Origin: Xiphydria camelus
Lineage: Eukaryota; Arthropoda; Insecta; Hymenoptera; Xiphydriidae
Length of the DNA stretch: 64,000 bases
Direction of reading: 5' to 3'
Assembly (NCBI GenBank): GCA_963678675.1
Contig: OY783200.1
Span: 22,892,190 to 22,956,189, forward strand
Positions within the stretch are counted from its first letter, which is position 1; each line of letters opens with the position of its first letter. Position numbers and translations under genes: made by a program. Below, in pieces: positions 20,129 to 46,092 of the stretch. The notes beneath the pieces are model-generated. The model was not told the DNA's origin. It ran no database searches and saw only the letters and a list, made by a program, of their open reading frames with translations.

Positions 20129-21446
20129 ACGAGACGGCGGCGATCGATCCGGCGAACGATCTCGTTCGGCCGTATCGACACGCGATCGCGCCACTTCAGT
20201 CTCGACGGGAAGTACTTGGTCGAAGCGTAAACCGATCCGCAACGCGGATGTTGCGAGGGCGAGGGAACCGGTGGGGTGATCCGGTCGGGGCTGATACTCT
20301 TGCTGGGTAATTGAACGAATAGACGGCCAAAATTTTAGTCAGTCCTGCGGGTAGAAAAATATATTGGCGCGCGTAAAGTCTACTACACTGAGGAAAATAA
20401 TTGCACGGGGAGAAGAGTTGATTAATTGCTTCTGTTCTAGGTAATAGATTTAATATGTTGGGGAAAGTATTGGAGTTCGGTGCTCATCTGTATGACGACA
20501 ATCGACATACCTATACTGTTATACAGTCAGCTATTCCTTTCCCGTTCTTTTGAACTGTATCGTCGAAAATTGCTGCCGAAGGTCAGCCGACGATTCCCAA
20601 GTCCGCCAGTCGATATGCGACGGGAACAGAAATAATTTTCAAAGAAAACTTTGGCTCGCCGCGATTGGCTCGACGGCCAAGTATTCGCGATTCCTTCGGC
20701 GCTATCCTCGGTGCTGGTGAAATCGTGCCGTACGTTTCGATCGAACGTGAAATTCTCCGAGCGAAATGCGACATGTGGATATTCGACACCCTTCGCTTCC
20801 CTTCCGAGAACTCGAGTTTAAACCGCGCGACCGGACGCTAAGGTTCAACGACCCCGGGAAAGGGAATTGGGACGAGAGGTGGTTTTCAGGTAGCCCCGCT
20901 TTCTTTTCCCGGGGTGCGAGTGTCCCCCGACGTCTTTTCATATCGAGGGACGCGTGCCGGGGCCGAGGGGGGACGGCTCCCCGTAAAATTCGATCGAACA
21001 GCGATCGACGAACGTCTGAGAAGGAAAACAGTTGCTTTTCAACTTTGACGACACAACCTCGATTAGTCAGAAATTCTCGCGAGAGACAAACGAAACAAGA
21101 CGAGCCTGATGCTCCCCCTCTTGCTCGGCGTTTATAATTATGACCAATGACACAGCCGCCGGCCGGCTTATGCATATGCGCGCATATACATATGTAGATT
21201 CGCGAGGCTCGACTCGCGCAGATGGTCGGTGCCGTGCTCGGGGTGCGGATCGAAAGGGCGAGTCGCTCGCATCTCGTCGCGAAAGCGGCGAAGAGAGAGC
21301 GTCGATCTTGTTTCTCCCTCGACGATCGGAGATTCATTGCGCGACAGATATAAAAGTCTCCCCTTTTCGCCATCGTTCCCAATTACACGTATTATCGATG
21401 GGACGAAGCGCGCCCGACTAAACCCATACTTGTATACCATTCCACA

Positions 21447-21930
21447 TATCGTAAGGCTAAACTTACTCGCCAAGAAAGAAACTTCGATCACTATTATCTC
21501 ATTACCCATGAACTTTTGGCTCGTATCTATATAATACTTCTTTTTGTAGAATAGGTACGTTTCCATCCACAATAAAGTCTTATATTGATATTGGCCAAAA
21601 ATTCATAAATAATGAGAAACTTCAATCACTATTATCTATGCGCATTACCTATGCGCTTTTTGCTCATATATTTGTATAATACTTTTTTGAAGATTACGTT
21701 TTTACCTACAATAAAGTCTTATATAGATATTGGCCAAAAATTCATAAAATAATGTGAAAACTTCAATCACTATTATCTCATTACCCATGAACTTTGGCTC
21801 ATAGGTATTTGTATAATACTTTTTTGAAGATTACGCATTTCTCTACAATAAAGTCTTATAACAATATTGACCAAAAATTCATTGGTAATAAGAAAATAGT
21901 GATTAAACTTGTCTCGCGTGGTATAGAAAC
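21447..21930. mobile_element. GAGGCTAAACTTACTCGCC MITE family, three-unit tandem amplification
   Basis: The left end GGCTAAACTTACTCGCCAAG starts at about 21451. The block CACTATTATCTCATTACCCATGA..AATAAAGTCTTATA..GGCCAAAAATTCATAAATAATG then occurs three times, at about 21480, 21605 and 21750. The whole ends in a GATTAAACTTGTCTCGC remnant near 21902. This looks like tandem duplication of the core inside one insertion. Confidence 0.65.
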
Positions 21931-22099
21931 GTCACACCATCCCCGGACGAGAGAGCGAGAGAGAGGGTGAGAAGGCAGGGTGTCACACACAACGTCAGGG
22001 GTACCAGAAATCGTGATAGCGGCGGCGTAGGGTCGAAGGAGTAGTAGCGAGAGACGTAGAGAGGTCAGTCAAAAAGAGGGGAAATGAGTTATAGTTTCG

Positions 22100-22829
22100 G
22101 GGTGTCGCGCGCGGATGGTGGTGGGGACCACCAGGACCGACCTCAGCCGAGTTGAGCGGAATTGCCCGAAGCCCGAGCAAGTCGCGGGGCGCTTCAAACC
22201 TCCCGACCGGCTCAGTCTCTAGGCAGCCCCCGCCCGTGTAACGTTGTTCCTTTGTTTCCTTAGTATAGTTATCAGTTTATTTAAAACACATTAAAAAGCC
22301 AAAAAAAAAAGCAGAAACACACATACGGTGCGTCGCGTGTGTGTCCCTCTCTAAAGCTCGCGCCGTGATAAGGTGTGATAAAGGACCAGTGGATCGAGGG
22401 TTTAAAAATTGTCATGAAAAAGCTCACTCCGCGCAGTCGTCATGGATAACGTGGATCCCAGTGACTGACAAACAAACCCGTTCCCCCTCTTCAAGGGTTC
22501 GCGGCGGGAAAGATATCGAAAGCGGTAATAATATCCAGGAAAAAAAAAAACGGTGGTGCGCGTCAGTGGGAATGAGAATCATCATCGCCGTCGTCGCGGC
22601 CGCCGTCAGCTGCTGATCTCGCGCGAGCACCGGTCTCGTACACCTTTCGTTCGTTTATTTTTCGTAACGTTCCGGGCGGTGGTGCGAAAGAGTGATCCGT
22701 TTATCGGAAGGGGTAGATTCTCACTGGAAGCGATAACTCGTGCTCGGAGGGGGGGAGAAACTTGACGTGCCGCTATATAAGGGTTGCACGCGAGGGACGT
22801 TCTACCCTGCGACTGCTGCGACGAGAGAG
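22100..22829 (+). promoter_or_regulatory. Promoter-like GC block C with spliceable noncoding exon
   Basis: GACCGGCTCAGTCTCTAGG (from about 22205) gives a TCAGTC initiator-like motif, followed by a T-rich leader and an A-rich run (about 22300). A strong donor AGAG/GTACGT lies at 22829/22830. Conserved protein text is absent. This is the closest of the three blocks to the ELAV-family coding exon at 29378. Evidence is base composition, the initiator motif and the donor only. Confidence 0.35.
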
Positions 22830-25800
22830 GTACGTATTTCGTGTCCAACGATAGACGATTCTTTTCCGCGAGGAAAAAACGAAGGAAGAACGTGCTCGCG
22901 GTGCGGAGTTTTCGGAGGAGCACGTGTGGTGACGTTGGGAATAGGAACGCGAGGGGAGGTGTCGCGGGGGTGGCGGTTCCGCCGTATACGCGCCGCGGGT
23001 ACCGCGCTTCGGTACGGAGTTTGGGGGGGGGTTTCGCGATTGGCGCTGGTGGGAGGGCGAGAAGAGGAAGAAAGGGGGGTGCTGGAGGGATCCCCCGGGT
23101 GGAGGCGACTCTGACGGTAGTGGAGAGGCAGCGCGGGGGGCTTCTCCCGGCAGTGGCAGAGACCGGGGGACGCGCACGTATTGATCGGTCTCCCAGCCAC
23201 GCGATTTTCATGATCCGTCGCCATGGCCACCTGGGTCACAGCCGGAGATCCCTATCATCTACAGCTCGCTCTCTCTCTCTCTCTCTCTCCCCGTTTGTCT
23301 CTGCTTTTCTCTCGCAATTTCTTTCAACGCTTCAATCATGGAAAATTACCGTTTCGGTTGTCGTTGCCCCGCAAAAACGTCTTGTCGCGCGACAGGACGC
23401 ACTCGCTCTGTGTTTATAGTAAACGCCGCGCGACATTGACTCCACCTTTCTCTGCCGGAGGGGTTTCTTTTGGCTCCCTCGCCCCTCCCTGTGCGAAAAG
23501 CTTATGCCTTATCGTTCCCCGCGGCTCCTCGCGTTAATTTGCCACTATATCCGTGTAAATACGAGCCTGCAAAAGATTGTGTTTCAAACAGATTCACCCG
23601 TAACATACGAATATTGAAGCTACGATCGCCCGAAAAATCAAATGCGTAAAGTAACGTTAAAATATTTCACTTAGAGAAAATATTGATACCCGCGAAGAAT
23701 TGCATGATAAAACAAAAATAGACGAAAGTAAAACTCCAAAAATCGCAATTATCTTAACAAACATTTAATCGGCTAATAGAGAACCTGACGAGAATCGTCG
23801 AGACCGAAGTAATTACGCCGAAACGGGCCTTCTAATGTTCTAAATGCTGCTTGGCGTTTAGTCCGTGTAAATACGATCTAATACTTCACTCAGTTTTTTC
23901 GATGCAGCTTATCGCCCGAGCGTCGTTTATATCGCTTTCGTAAATTTCTTTCGGCAGGGGTCAAAGGAGTTAACGTCGCGTAAACGATGACATTAAAATA
24001 CGCCGCGCATCGCGCTTTGTATCGGATAGCGACGGGGACGACGATAGTTCGAGGGGGATCGTTTATAGAATTCCAAATATCTCGGCGCAGCGGCTGCCGG
24101 TGCCGATCGATATGCTAAAAATACCGGGGAGTGATCGATACTCTTACACGCGTCAAGGGAGGAACGCGGATTGCGATCTTCTTGATGAAAATACGTTCCG
24201 AACGTTCATTTGAACGAAAAATTCCGATTTTAAAAGACCACGGCCACCGTCGAATTTATTTCCGATGGTCGCACAATTCGCAACAATTTCTCTACACATC
24301 TAGCAATTGATAAACATCTCAGCAATCTCTGAAAATCGATATTTCCCCTTTGAATAAACGTTCGGAACTTCAGGTACATAGAAACGTGTGCCTGAAGTTC
24401 CGAACGTTCATTCGAACGAAAAATGTCGACATCAAAAAACCATGGCCACTTTTGAATCTTTCGATTATGTACTTTATTTTCGACAGTCGCATACTTAGTT
24501 CACAAAAATGTCTATACAGATCTAGTAATCGATAAACTCAATATTCGCGATAATCTCTTAAACTCGAAATTCTTCGTTGAAATGAATGTCAGGAACTTCA
24601 GGTTCCGCGAAATGAAAGGGAAAAACGAGCCGCGCCGCGACGATTCCAAGTAAAAATTGTAGATCGAAGAACCGGGGGTCGATCGACACCGTCGAAAACG
24701 ACCTCGGTCGACGAGCGCGCGACGCTCGGAAGGGATACAATATTTCTCTGACCTCTGAACTACAGCAGCCTCGATCGGTCAATAGCTCGGACTCTAGAGT
24801 CCACCACGGTATATTCTTATGTTAACGAACCTTCGCCAGGACCCTGTATATACGAACCGCTGTGTTTACTACCGCGGATCGATTCCACCCCCTCGCCCTC
24901 CCGTTCTCTTTTCGTCACTCCGCCACTCCCGCGAGCGGTCGTGTTACCACATATTCCCGCGCGCGTACGCGGGTGGCAATCACGGTAGAGATTATTTTCG
25001 GTGCGGATCGATGGCGACGTGCGAAGAGTGTGCCGCCGGTGATACGGGGAACGCCGGGAGGGGCGTGCGGTGCTGCCGGCGATGCGAGGAACGCGTCGAG
25101 AAGTGATTTAGAATAATGTAGTCCGGCCTGCGAGACAAAAGAAATATTTCATGTTTGTATACGTCAACGTCGCAGCGTTGTATGACACCTCGTCGAGTCG
25201 TAAAGAAGTTTTACAGCGGAGCGCGCAGAGCGATGTTTTTCGCCAGAAATATTCACCCGGGATTTCGGTCCTCGGAAAATCGCCGATACAACTGCACCGT
25301 CGAATTTGGAGCGCGCCGGTGTGAGAGAAAAAATGTATGTACGTTGTTCGTGTTACAGGGCTGCCACGAGTTCAGATTTTAAAAATCCCCTTGATTTCGT
25401 AGAGCAAAAATCGCATTTCTTCCTACCATTTAATTGATTTATACAAATATTTTGGGCAAATGAAAGAAGTATTAATGTGGTCTGCAATGTAATACACTGA
25501 GAAAAATAACTTAGTCAATCAAACTAAAATCCTGGAGATGATGACCAAACTGTTAAAATGTTAAATTTATCATCTAGTATAATAGTGATTAATATACGCC
25601 TCTCTCTGTCTAGAATATATTCGCTCTATGCACGGATCGATAAAGAGAAGGTATTACATACGAATTATAATTTACCGACATTTTGATCATATTTTTGCAA
25701 AAAACAATCATAAATTATATACATATTTAAGCCTTGTCATAAAGTATTCGTCAAACATTCCTCAGGAATAATGCACTAAAAATTAATATCGCATCAACAG

Positions 25801-28800
25801 CCTCACAAACAGCGCGACGTTCCTTTTCCAAGAAGTTTTTTTTTGAATTTTTTCCGACTTCCAGGATTCCTATACCTACCCAGCAAAAAATTCCCCGGCC
25901 TGTGGCAACCCTGGCGTCATAATTAACAGCCCCCCTCGAGCTCCGCGATACGGAAAAAACGTGAAGTCATTAATCGAAACGCCGCAGTCGAGACGAGACA
26001 ACCGAACACACATATTCGCCCCGACTTCCTCGTGCAGCGCACGCGATCGCCAGACGCGTAACCGTAATCCCACGCACCCCACCGCTCGTTACTCGTGACG
26101 CGCGTGGGGGGTTGCAACCACTTTCGAATTCCGAATGCACCGTACGCGCGCACGAAGGGGGCGAGGACCTCGCGGCGACAGCTGACGCCGACGCGTACGT
26201 CCAGGGAAGGAAAAGTATTAAAATATGACGCGCGAGCCGGCTGATATATGTGTCACGGCAGCTGTGTGTATGCACGAAAGGGGGGGGGGGGGGGGCCTTC
26301 AGCGCGTGGCTCCCTATTTTTTCTCTCCCTTCTTGCCCTCTCCGTCTTTCGCGTGCGGTAATCTCTCCACCGTGACGCAAAAAAAAAACTCGTAGAGCCG
26401 TGTATCTGCCACTTACGCGTGTTTCTCGCGCGTGTGCGTGCGTGAATATTCCCCCGCGACCGACGGTCGGGGGCTTCCGAGTTTCGGGGGCCCGGAGGGA
26501 GCCCTTTAAATGGCATCGTCCTTAGCCCGGGGGTCGTCGCACCCTTTAAACCGCTCCGAGCGACGCACCCCCTCATTGGGAATGACTCCGAGCTCATTTC
26601 GCGGGGGACGAGGGAGTTTCTACAGTTATTCGCGTCATCCCTGTATTTGCGAGCGTGTTTGTGCGGCAATGGCGAACATTGTTTTAGATGAGATTCGAAT
26701 TTTTTATCTTGCTATTCATCGAGGGGGTCCAGAAACGCTGAGTTTTCGGGCACTCGGGGTGCGGATGTGCCTGGGAATGTTTCGTCGACTTTTTCCTATG
26801 CAATTCATGCACGACAAGGACGGAAGAAAGACTTAAAAGGAATCTCTTCCCTTTGATTTATCCTTATGAATTGTTTTACCTAGATTTTTTAAAATCCTAT
26901 CATTCTGAAATAAAGAACATTTCACTTAAAAACCATGGCTTTACTCGCAAAGAAAACCTGGAAATTTTTAAACGTGATTTCAGTTTTTTAAAGATCGTAT
27001 TTTTCTACTAGAATGTTTCAATGAAAGAAACATTTCCACGCCTCACGGCATCCCTAAAGTTTATTTTAGGGGAGACGGGAATGAGAGCAATTCTGTTGAT
27101 AATAATTCAGTATAGTTCAACTTCAAGAAAGTAAGAATATCCCAGACAGCACAGAGCTAAAAGACATCTTTAAGGCCTCTTATGACCCACTTTTCGATTA
27201 CTTTTACCATTGGAAGATATCTTTAAGACGAGTCATGTCTAAAAGTCATCTAAAAGTGGGAGATAAGTTGTCTCGAAGACGAGTTAAAGGCTTCTTTTAG
27301 CTCGTACGCTGTCTAGTTATCCTTACTTTCTCGTTCAATTTATTTAATATAGGGTGCTTTTAGGATATATTTTACAATATTAAGATACTTTTAGGGTAAA
27401 TAGGGACACACAGTGAGGCCTGAATTTATAAAATACAAGACCATATCGTATAACAATTTAAAGGTCTCCTTGGAGAAAAACATCAAGGTTTATAAGTGAA
27501 ATATCCTTTATTTCAAAATGAGAGGACTTATGCCTAGCGCATACTACAGCAACAGCCGATCAAAAAAGAAATGGACATTTTCCACTCCACTGCTGATGCT
27601 TCTGAAATAATCGACAGTGTTGAAGTTTCAGTTTGCCGCTTGCTGTGTGCAATCTGCGCTAGGCATTGGAAAATCTAGAGAAAAACTGCTTCACAGAAAA
27701 AGTAAAGGGAATGAAGTACCTAAGTTGTTCCAAAAATTGACGATGTTCCGATAATTTAAGAGCCAGAATTCAGAATGATTGATGACTCACCGAACGAAGA
27801 ACTGCCTCCTTTCCCTCGTAGAGTCGATCGATCCCTTCGAACGTACATTCCCTCGAATATCTTCGCTCCGGTATGACGATTCCACGTTGCAAAGCATTCT
27901 GCACGATTGAAAAGTACTTTGATTTCGGGAAATTAAAGTTTTGAGGTCGTAATGAAAAAAAAAAGATCAAGGGAAAGAGGGGAAGTCATTTTTACTTACC
28001 GGACACACTAAATAAATAGCGAGCAGTGTGGGGCGATGCGACAGTGGAATCCAAATCTATCATCTCGTATAAAAATCGCGATTAGAAAAACCGAAAAAAG
28101 AGCGAGCGCGCGCGACCGTCCCTTCAGCCATCTTGGACGCGAAAAAGTTCTCCAAAGGCGCCCTTCGAGTCGTCGTATCCCTGAAATTAACACGACTCGA
28201 CCCCCGAATTCGATCGAATCACACGAAATTAAGGGCGATCTTCGATATTTTCGCAAAAGTCGCGATCGACCGGCTCGGCGATACCGGGAAATGAGCAAAA
28301 ACCACTGTGAAGAACGCAAAATGGCCGATGGCCGAAGATTGGGCTAGAATTTTTTTAGATTGACCGCGAGACGATAACGCGGATAACGGTACCACCTAAA
28401 CGTCACGGACACTCGAAAAACTCGAGGCGTACGTCGCCGAGTCATGCTCGAGAAGGATCAGCGATCGTTTTGACGGCGAGCGGCATAAACAATGAGAAAA
28501 AAACGTGATTTTCGCGCGGGAAAACGTCTACCGACGACCGGCTCACGGCGACGACTGCGCAGTCTCGTGGAGAATCGAGGAACTCTCGGCGCGTCGGGAT
28601 TGGTCCATCGAACTGGATGCCGTCGCTCGACGCCCGCGCAACATTCAATTTACGAAAAACCGGGTGTCTTCTTTGCTCGGGAAGCAAAGAATTGACGAAA
28701 ATTGAAGAGTCGCTCTTCAGAAGTATCGCGTTCCCATAAACGCGTGATCGAGCGATGGAGAAATAAAAATTCGCGACGATTTCAAGGAGATTGCACAATT

Positions 28801-29323
28801 TTTCGCGCATGGAAACGCCGAGCCAATCCCATAAAAACGTCGCTCCGGCGACAAGCGCGTATTGCGTTCTCATTGGCGGAGATCACCGCGGCGCACCGCG
28901 GATTGCAGCTTCCCGCAGTTTCGACGAATGTCGCGGCGTAACGGATCTCCGCAATTTCCCCGCACCGGAAAAATGCTTTCTTACTCGCTCAAATTCTCCC
29001 GAAGGGAAAGACGATAAATCCTCGATCGAGCGTGGGGAAGTTGTCGAAAGCCTTCGGGGTGCGAACCGCGTGAGTCGCGTGCGCGACGAAAATGGCCGAT
29101 GAACCACGTGTGAGTGAATCGAATCCGCGGTTATTCGCGATCGAACGGCGATCATCGTCCGATCGAACGTGATCGTTCCACGGGAATCGCGTTGCCGTCG
29201 CGTCCTTCCCGCGTAGCCGCGAATCTCGGTCGCTCCCACGTGAGCGCGCGCGGGAAGAAACTCAATCCGGAACCTATCCGAAACGATCCGAACGTAACCT
29301 CCAAAACGCCGGTGTACTTGCAG
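22830..29323. other. Probable 5' intron of the ELAV-family gene
   Basis: It runs from the donor at 22830 to the acceptor TACTTGCAG at 29323, with no conserved ORF. Contents include a diverged duplication around GTTCGGAACTTCAGG (24360 and 24398), a run of G at 26280-26295, the CCCAGACAGCACA element at 27143-27320, and CpG-rich DNA from about 28000 to 29320. That last stretch could itself be a promoter close to the coding exon. Confidence 0.4.
27143..27320. mobile_element. CCCAGACAGCACA-ended element, copy 1
   Basis: It begins CCCAGACAGCACAGAGCTAA and ends TTAGCTCGTACGCTGTCTAG, giving imperfect terminal inverted repeats. The interior has further symmetric AAAGACATCTTT / AAGATATCTTTAAGACGAG tracts. 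It matches the ends of the element at 48088-48290. No coding capacity; transposon superfamily not assigned. Confidence 0.55.
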
Positions 29324-42133
<12,810 letters not shown>

Positions 42134-45100
42134 GACGAGCGATCGGCAACGACAACAGCAACGGCAACGTTCCAACACCAGCTCCTACCGACGCCGCGCG
42201 CGCTGCAGCCAACGTCCGACCACCGCAACCACAGCAAGAGCAGCGCCGTCGTCGCGCGCCACGACCCGAATCAGCCGCCGCGGCAGCGACCGCGTCCGCA
42301 GGGTCATCCGCAGTTACTACATCATCGTCAACTCCATCGTCATCATCAGAAGCTATCGGCCGCGCGCTGGAACGACGATGGCCTTTCGCATCCAAAGTGG
42401 CCGACGCAGATCATCGAGGCTTTCGCTCGGCTCGGCAGGAAGGCGCAGTCCTGAAGTGCGCCAAGTGTCGCGAACATCGAGAGTTACCGTGAGATTCGTG
42501 TGCGCCGAGGAGGAGGAGGAGGAGGAGGAAAACGAAGAACGAAGAAACGGGGGCGTCCTTCGAGAAGACGGCGAATCCACCCGAAGGAGGAGCGCGACCT
42601 CGGATCTCTCTCTCGTCGCGCCGACGATCCCTCACGTATTTATCATTGATTAACCTTTCTCGTTTCTCTTTATTCGTTCACGACGGAGGGGAACGCGCGA
42701 GGCAGAGCCGGCTCCGCGAGTTTCGACCACGCCGCCGCTCTCCTCCGCAAGGGAAAGCGGAAGGGCGGATACCAGGATGCGAAGGTGCACGCCGTACCCC
42801 GTAAAGCCCCCGTGGCGCGAAGGGGAGGAGGAAATCGGGGACGTTCGCCCGCGTTTCGCGAACGAATCACCTCGACTTTCCTTTCCCTCTCCTCCGGCTG
42901 CGAGTGATTTCTGTACATATTGTGATTTATATATGTATACACACACGTATGTAGAAAGGCGCGCGCGCGCGAGCGAGCGCATGCCGTACGCGCGCGCTCG
43001 CACGCGCGCTCTCAACGGCGCACGGACGCGAGAGAGAAAGAGACGGAGGGGGGAACTGAGAGAAAACAAAAAACGGAGACTTTAAAAGACAGACGGGAGA
43101 ATATTATAAATGCGCTCTTTTTCTGTAATATACTTATTATTATTATATTTCAAAAGCGCCGCGCGCCCGAGGTGCGCGGGGCAACCGCGGACGTCGGTTC
43201 TGCTCCGTCGCGTTTCTCGCGACGCGCCGAAGAGCTCTAGGAGAAATTACCAGCGACGCGCGCCCGTCGAAGCGGAGGACCGAGCGCGAGAGAGGACGCG
43301 TTGAAAACGCGGGAGATGAGAAGACCCCGCGCACCGCGGGCCGCGACCGTATCGCGCGCGGCAGAGGCGCGTCGTACTTACGCAAGTTATACATACTCGT
43401 TTATGTATACAGTTTTAAAGTTTAGAGGGGGGAGACTTGAATAACGGACGAATCGTAATATACACAAAGTACACGCGCATACACACAACCGGGCCGTGAG
43501 CGAGGACGGGTCCTGGTGTACACGGGCTGTTAATCCGACAGGTATTATTAATTAAGGTCGAATCGGACGGGAAGGGAGAGAAAAAAGTCGAAAATCCATA
43601 CGATCATTGTGACGTGATGAGGTGAAGAACTCAGAGTGACGTCGAGAAAAAAAAAAGAGAAAACACAGGGCAGGGCTCGCATAGAGGCTTAGGGGCTCGG
43701 ACTGCTGGGTTGTGTCGAAACGCTGCAGTCGTGGCAACAATCGCGAGTGAGACGTAGACGATACGACGCGTACTTAATTGTAGTTTATCTAAATTATTAC
43801 ACTTAATGAATTTGCGAAGCGAGGAGAGACGGGAGGGTAAGTCGAAGTAGTAATCATCGCGAAGAAACGCCGGTAACCGCGCACGTCGATCCGCGTTTCC
43901 CGGCGCGAATTCATCCCGCCGCGGAGGAGGGGGGCGGGTCGCGTGTCGCGACGGAGAAGAAAACGTGCGCCGAATCCGGAAAATCGCGCTCGCCGGTTAA
44001 CTTTTACGCTTGTCGGAGGAAACGAAGGGGTGGGAGGGACGAACGTCAGCGCACCGTTTTCTTTTTATCGACCGCGTACGCGCGCGCGTGCACTGCGAAA
44101 ATTAACGAGGGACTCGACGAGAGTCTACGGTAGTTAAATTAGGAATGACGCTTAGAGTCAGACCGGACAGCCGCGATCGGACGATTCTTCCGAAGCGGTG
44201 GAAATCTTTATCCCCGATCGGGGACACGTCGTGCGACTGCGTTCGGTGGGAAGGAGCAAGGTCGGATCGAGGGACAGCGGTGGTGTGAAACGTCTCGATC
44301 GAGTCCGAGAGATACGTCTAGTCCGCGTGCAATTAGAGGCCCCCCGGGGCCGCCGCGCACCCTAAGATTAACGCTAGATTATACGAAAAAAAAAAAGTAC
44401 ATTGTATCTCGCGCGAGGCGATGGCGAGTAAAGTAAGGGTCGGTTGTTCGCGCGATCGTCGCGAAATTCACGCTTTCGTTTCGAGGGCGCGGCTCGAAGT
44501 CGGAGAAGCGATCGATTCGTCGGGACGACGAGGATTCGTCGAGTGCAAAAGTAGGTGATCTACGATCCACGACGATCTCTCCTCGTCACGCCAGACGCGA
44601 GAGCGACTCCTCTTCGGTGACGCGGCGTCGTCGATTCGTCTGCGCGCGCGCGCGCGAGTCAAGTAGTGGAACAAAGAATAGATGTATCATGTCATTATTT
44701 AAGTGTACCTTTTTGTGTCTAGTCTCGGAGTGCTGTGAGAGAGTGCGCGCGAAAAAGAGAGAGTGTGAGGGTGAGAGTGAGTCGACCCTCGAGCCACGGC
44801 TGAAGATAAGAGGAGGGACGCGAATCCCGTCGGCCACTTTCCACTCCCCACCTCCCACCGACAACCGCTCTCAATTTTTTTTCTATAAGATATTATTTTA
44901 TTTATTTAACCGTGTATACTTACTTAGCCACTCGATGTTGTCGCGTGAATTTCACCCGTTGGAGAGGGACGGAGTGACGCGAAGCGATCACTGAAAGGAG
45001 TTTGAACGCGAGGACGGTTAGGGAGGGAATTGCGTAGGGTAGTGAATCCGAGGGAAAGGAAGACCGTACGGTGGGAGAGAAGTTATTATTCCCCCGTGGT

Positions 45101-45189
45101 CGGTTTATAATATTTATTAGATTCTAGAGGAGGATAAGGAAGGAAAAAGGGAAGGTATAGTTGTAGCAGCTTCGGATAATATTTCGCCC

Positions 45190-45540
45190 TTTATTATCAT
45201 ATTATGATTCTTCTTATTCTTCCTATTCTGATTATTATTATCATCATCGTCATTATTATTATTATTAACGCTATCGTATATTTTTTGGGTCTTTTGTCGT
45301 AATATATCTTCGTATAATCCTTATCACTATTACTTTACTCTTACATGCTACTATACGTACTTACTTTACTCTTACACGCTTAACATCTGTTACTACCATT
45401 ACCACCACCACCACCGACCACCACCTTCTATAACGTCTACTAATACTACTACTATTACTACCACTACCACAACAACTACTACTACTGATTATTTATTTAT
45501 TTATTTAATTATTATTATTATTATTATTATATAACATAAC
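45190..45540. repeat. Compound trinucleotide microsatellite (ATT / ACC / ACT)
   Basis: Runs of ATT and ATC at 45230-45270, CCACCACCACC at 45405-45425, then ACT/ACC units to about 45490, followed by TTTA and ATT runs to 45535. Not coding. If transcribed as part of the ELAV/FNE 3' UTR it would give a long U/A-rich tract. Confidence 0.6.
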
Positions 45541-45832
45541 AGCAATTATGTTTTATTTAAGGATTAAACTGATTTGTGTTTGGTTCACAATGGTCGTTTG
45601 TTTTATTTATTATCTGTTACGCGCGCGGTTGTTCCCCGGCAAAGTCCTTTTCGCTCGACAGGTCCTCGACCCCGCAAGCCCCAAACGATTCCCCGTCATC
45701 CCCCGCGGCGAAGAAATGCGAATGATTTCGATGTAATCGATCGCGTATTCTCTCGGCACTCGGCGATCGAGCGCTGCGAATGTGTAAAAGCGAAGCAGGA
45801 ATTTTGTCGTCAGCGGCCAATTTTCAAGCTGG

Positions 45833-46092
45833 AAGGGGATTCCTTGATTAAAGGATCCGATTGACACCGATTAGAGTTGTGGTTCGTTTTTATATTTTCA
45901 TATTTTCTGATTAAATCCAATTTGCACACACACACACAATACGAGTTGGAATTTTCAAATGCAAACCGGTTGATATTTCTCGAACAAAACGAAAGATTCA
46001 AGTAGGAAAATACTAAGACAGAAATCGGAATAACCGATTGAAGAAATATATTGGTTTGAATCAGATTTAATCGGATCCTTCAAGCAGGATTT
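45833..46092. mobile_element. CCTGCTTGAAGGATCCGAT-ended repeat, second copy
   Basis: The left end CCTTGATTAAAGGATCCGAT and right end ATCGGATCCTTCAAGCAGG are inverted copies. The centre has a short CA run at about 45926-45938. Downstream of the ELAV/FNE stop codon. Non-coding. Confidence 0.5.

Larger units (their letters stand above)
17457..22099. other. Intergenic or 5'-intronic DNA between promoter-like blocks B and C
   Basis: No conserved coding text. Contents: a (GA)n run at about 19203-19233; the TTAA-flanked element and its hairpin at 19660-20128; a solo CACTGAGG AAATAATTGC terminus at about 20387; and the tandem MITE cluster at 21447-21930. If block A or B is a true ELAV-gene start, this is intron. 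Confidence 0.45.

Noticed and set aside
22606..23239. Overlapping 120-210-codon frames on both strands near 22.6-23.4 kb
   Set aside because: Several mutually overlapping Pro/Arg/Ser-rich frames in a CpG-rich block; none shows a domain. More likely 5' UTR or promoter sequence.
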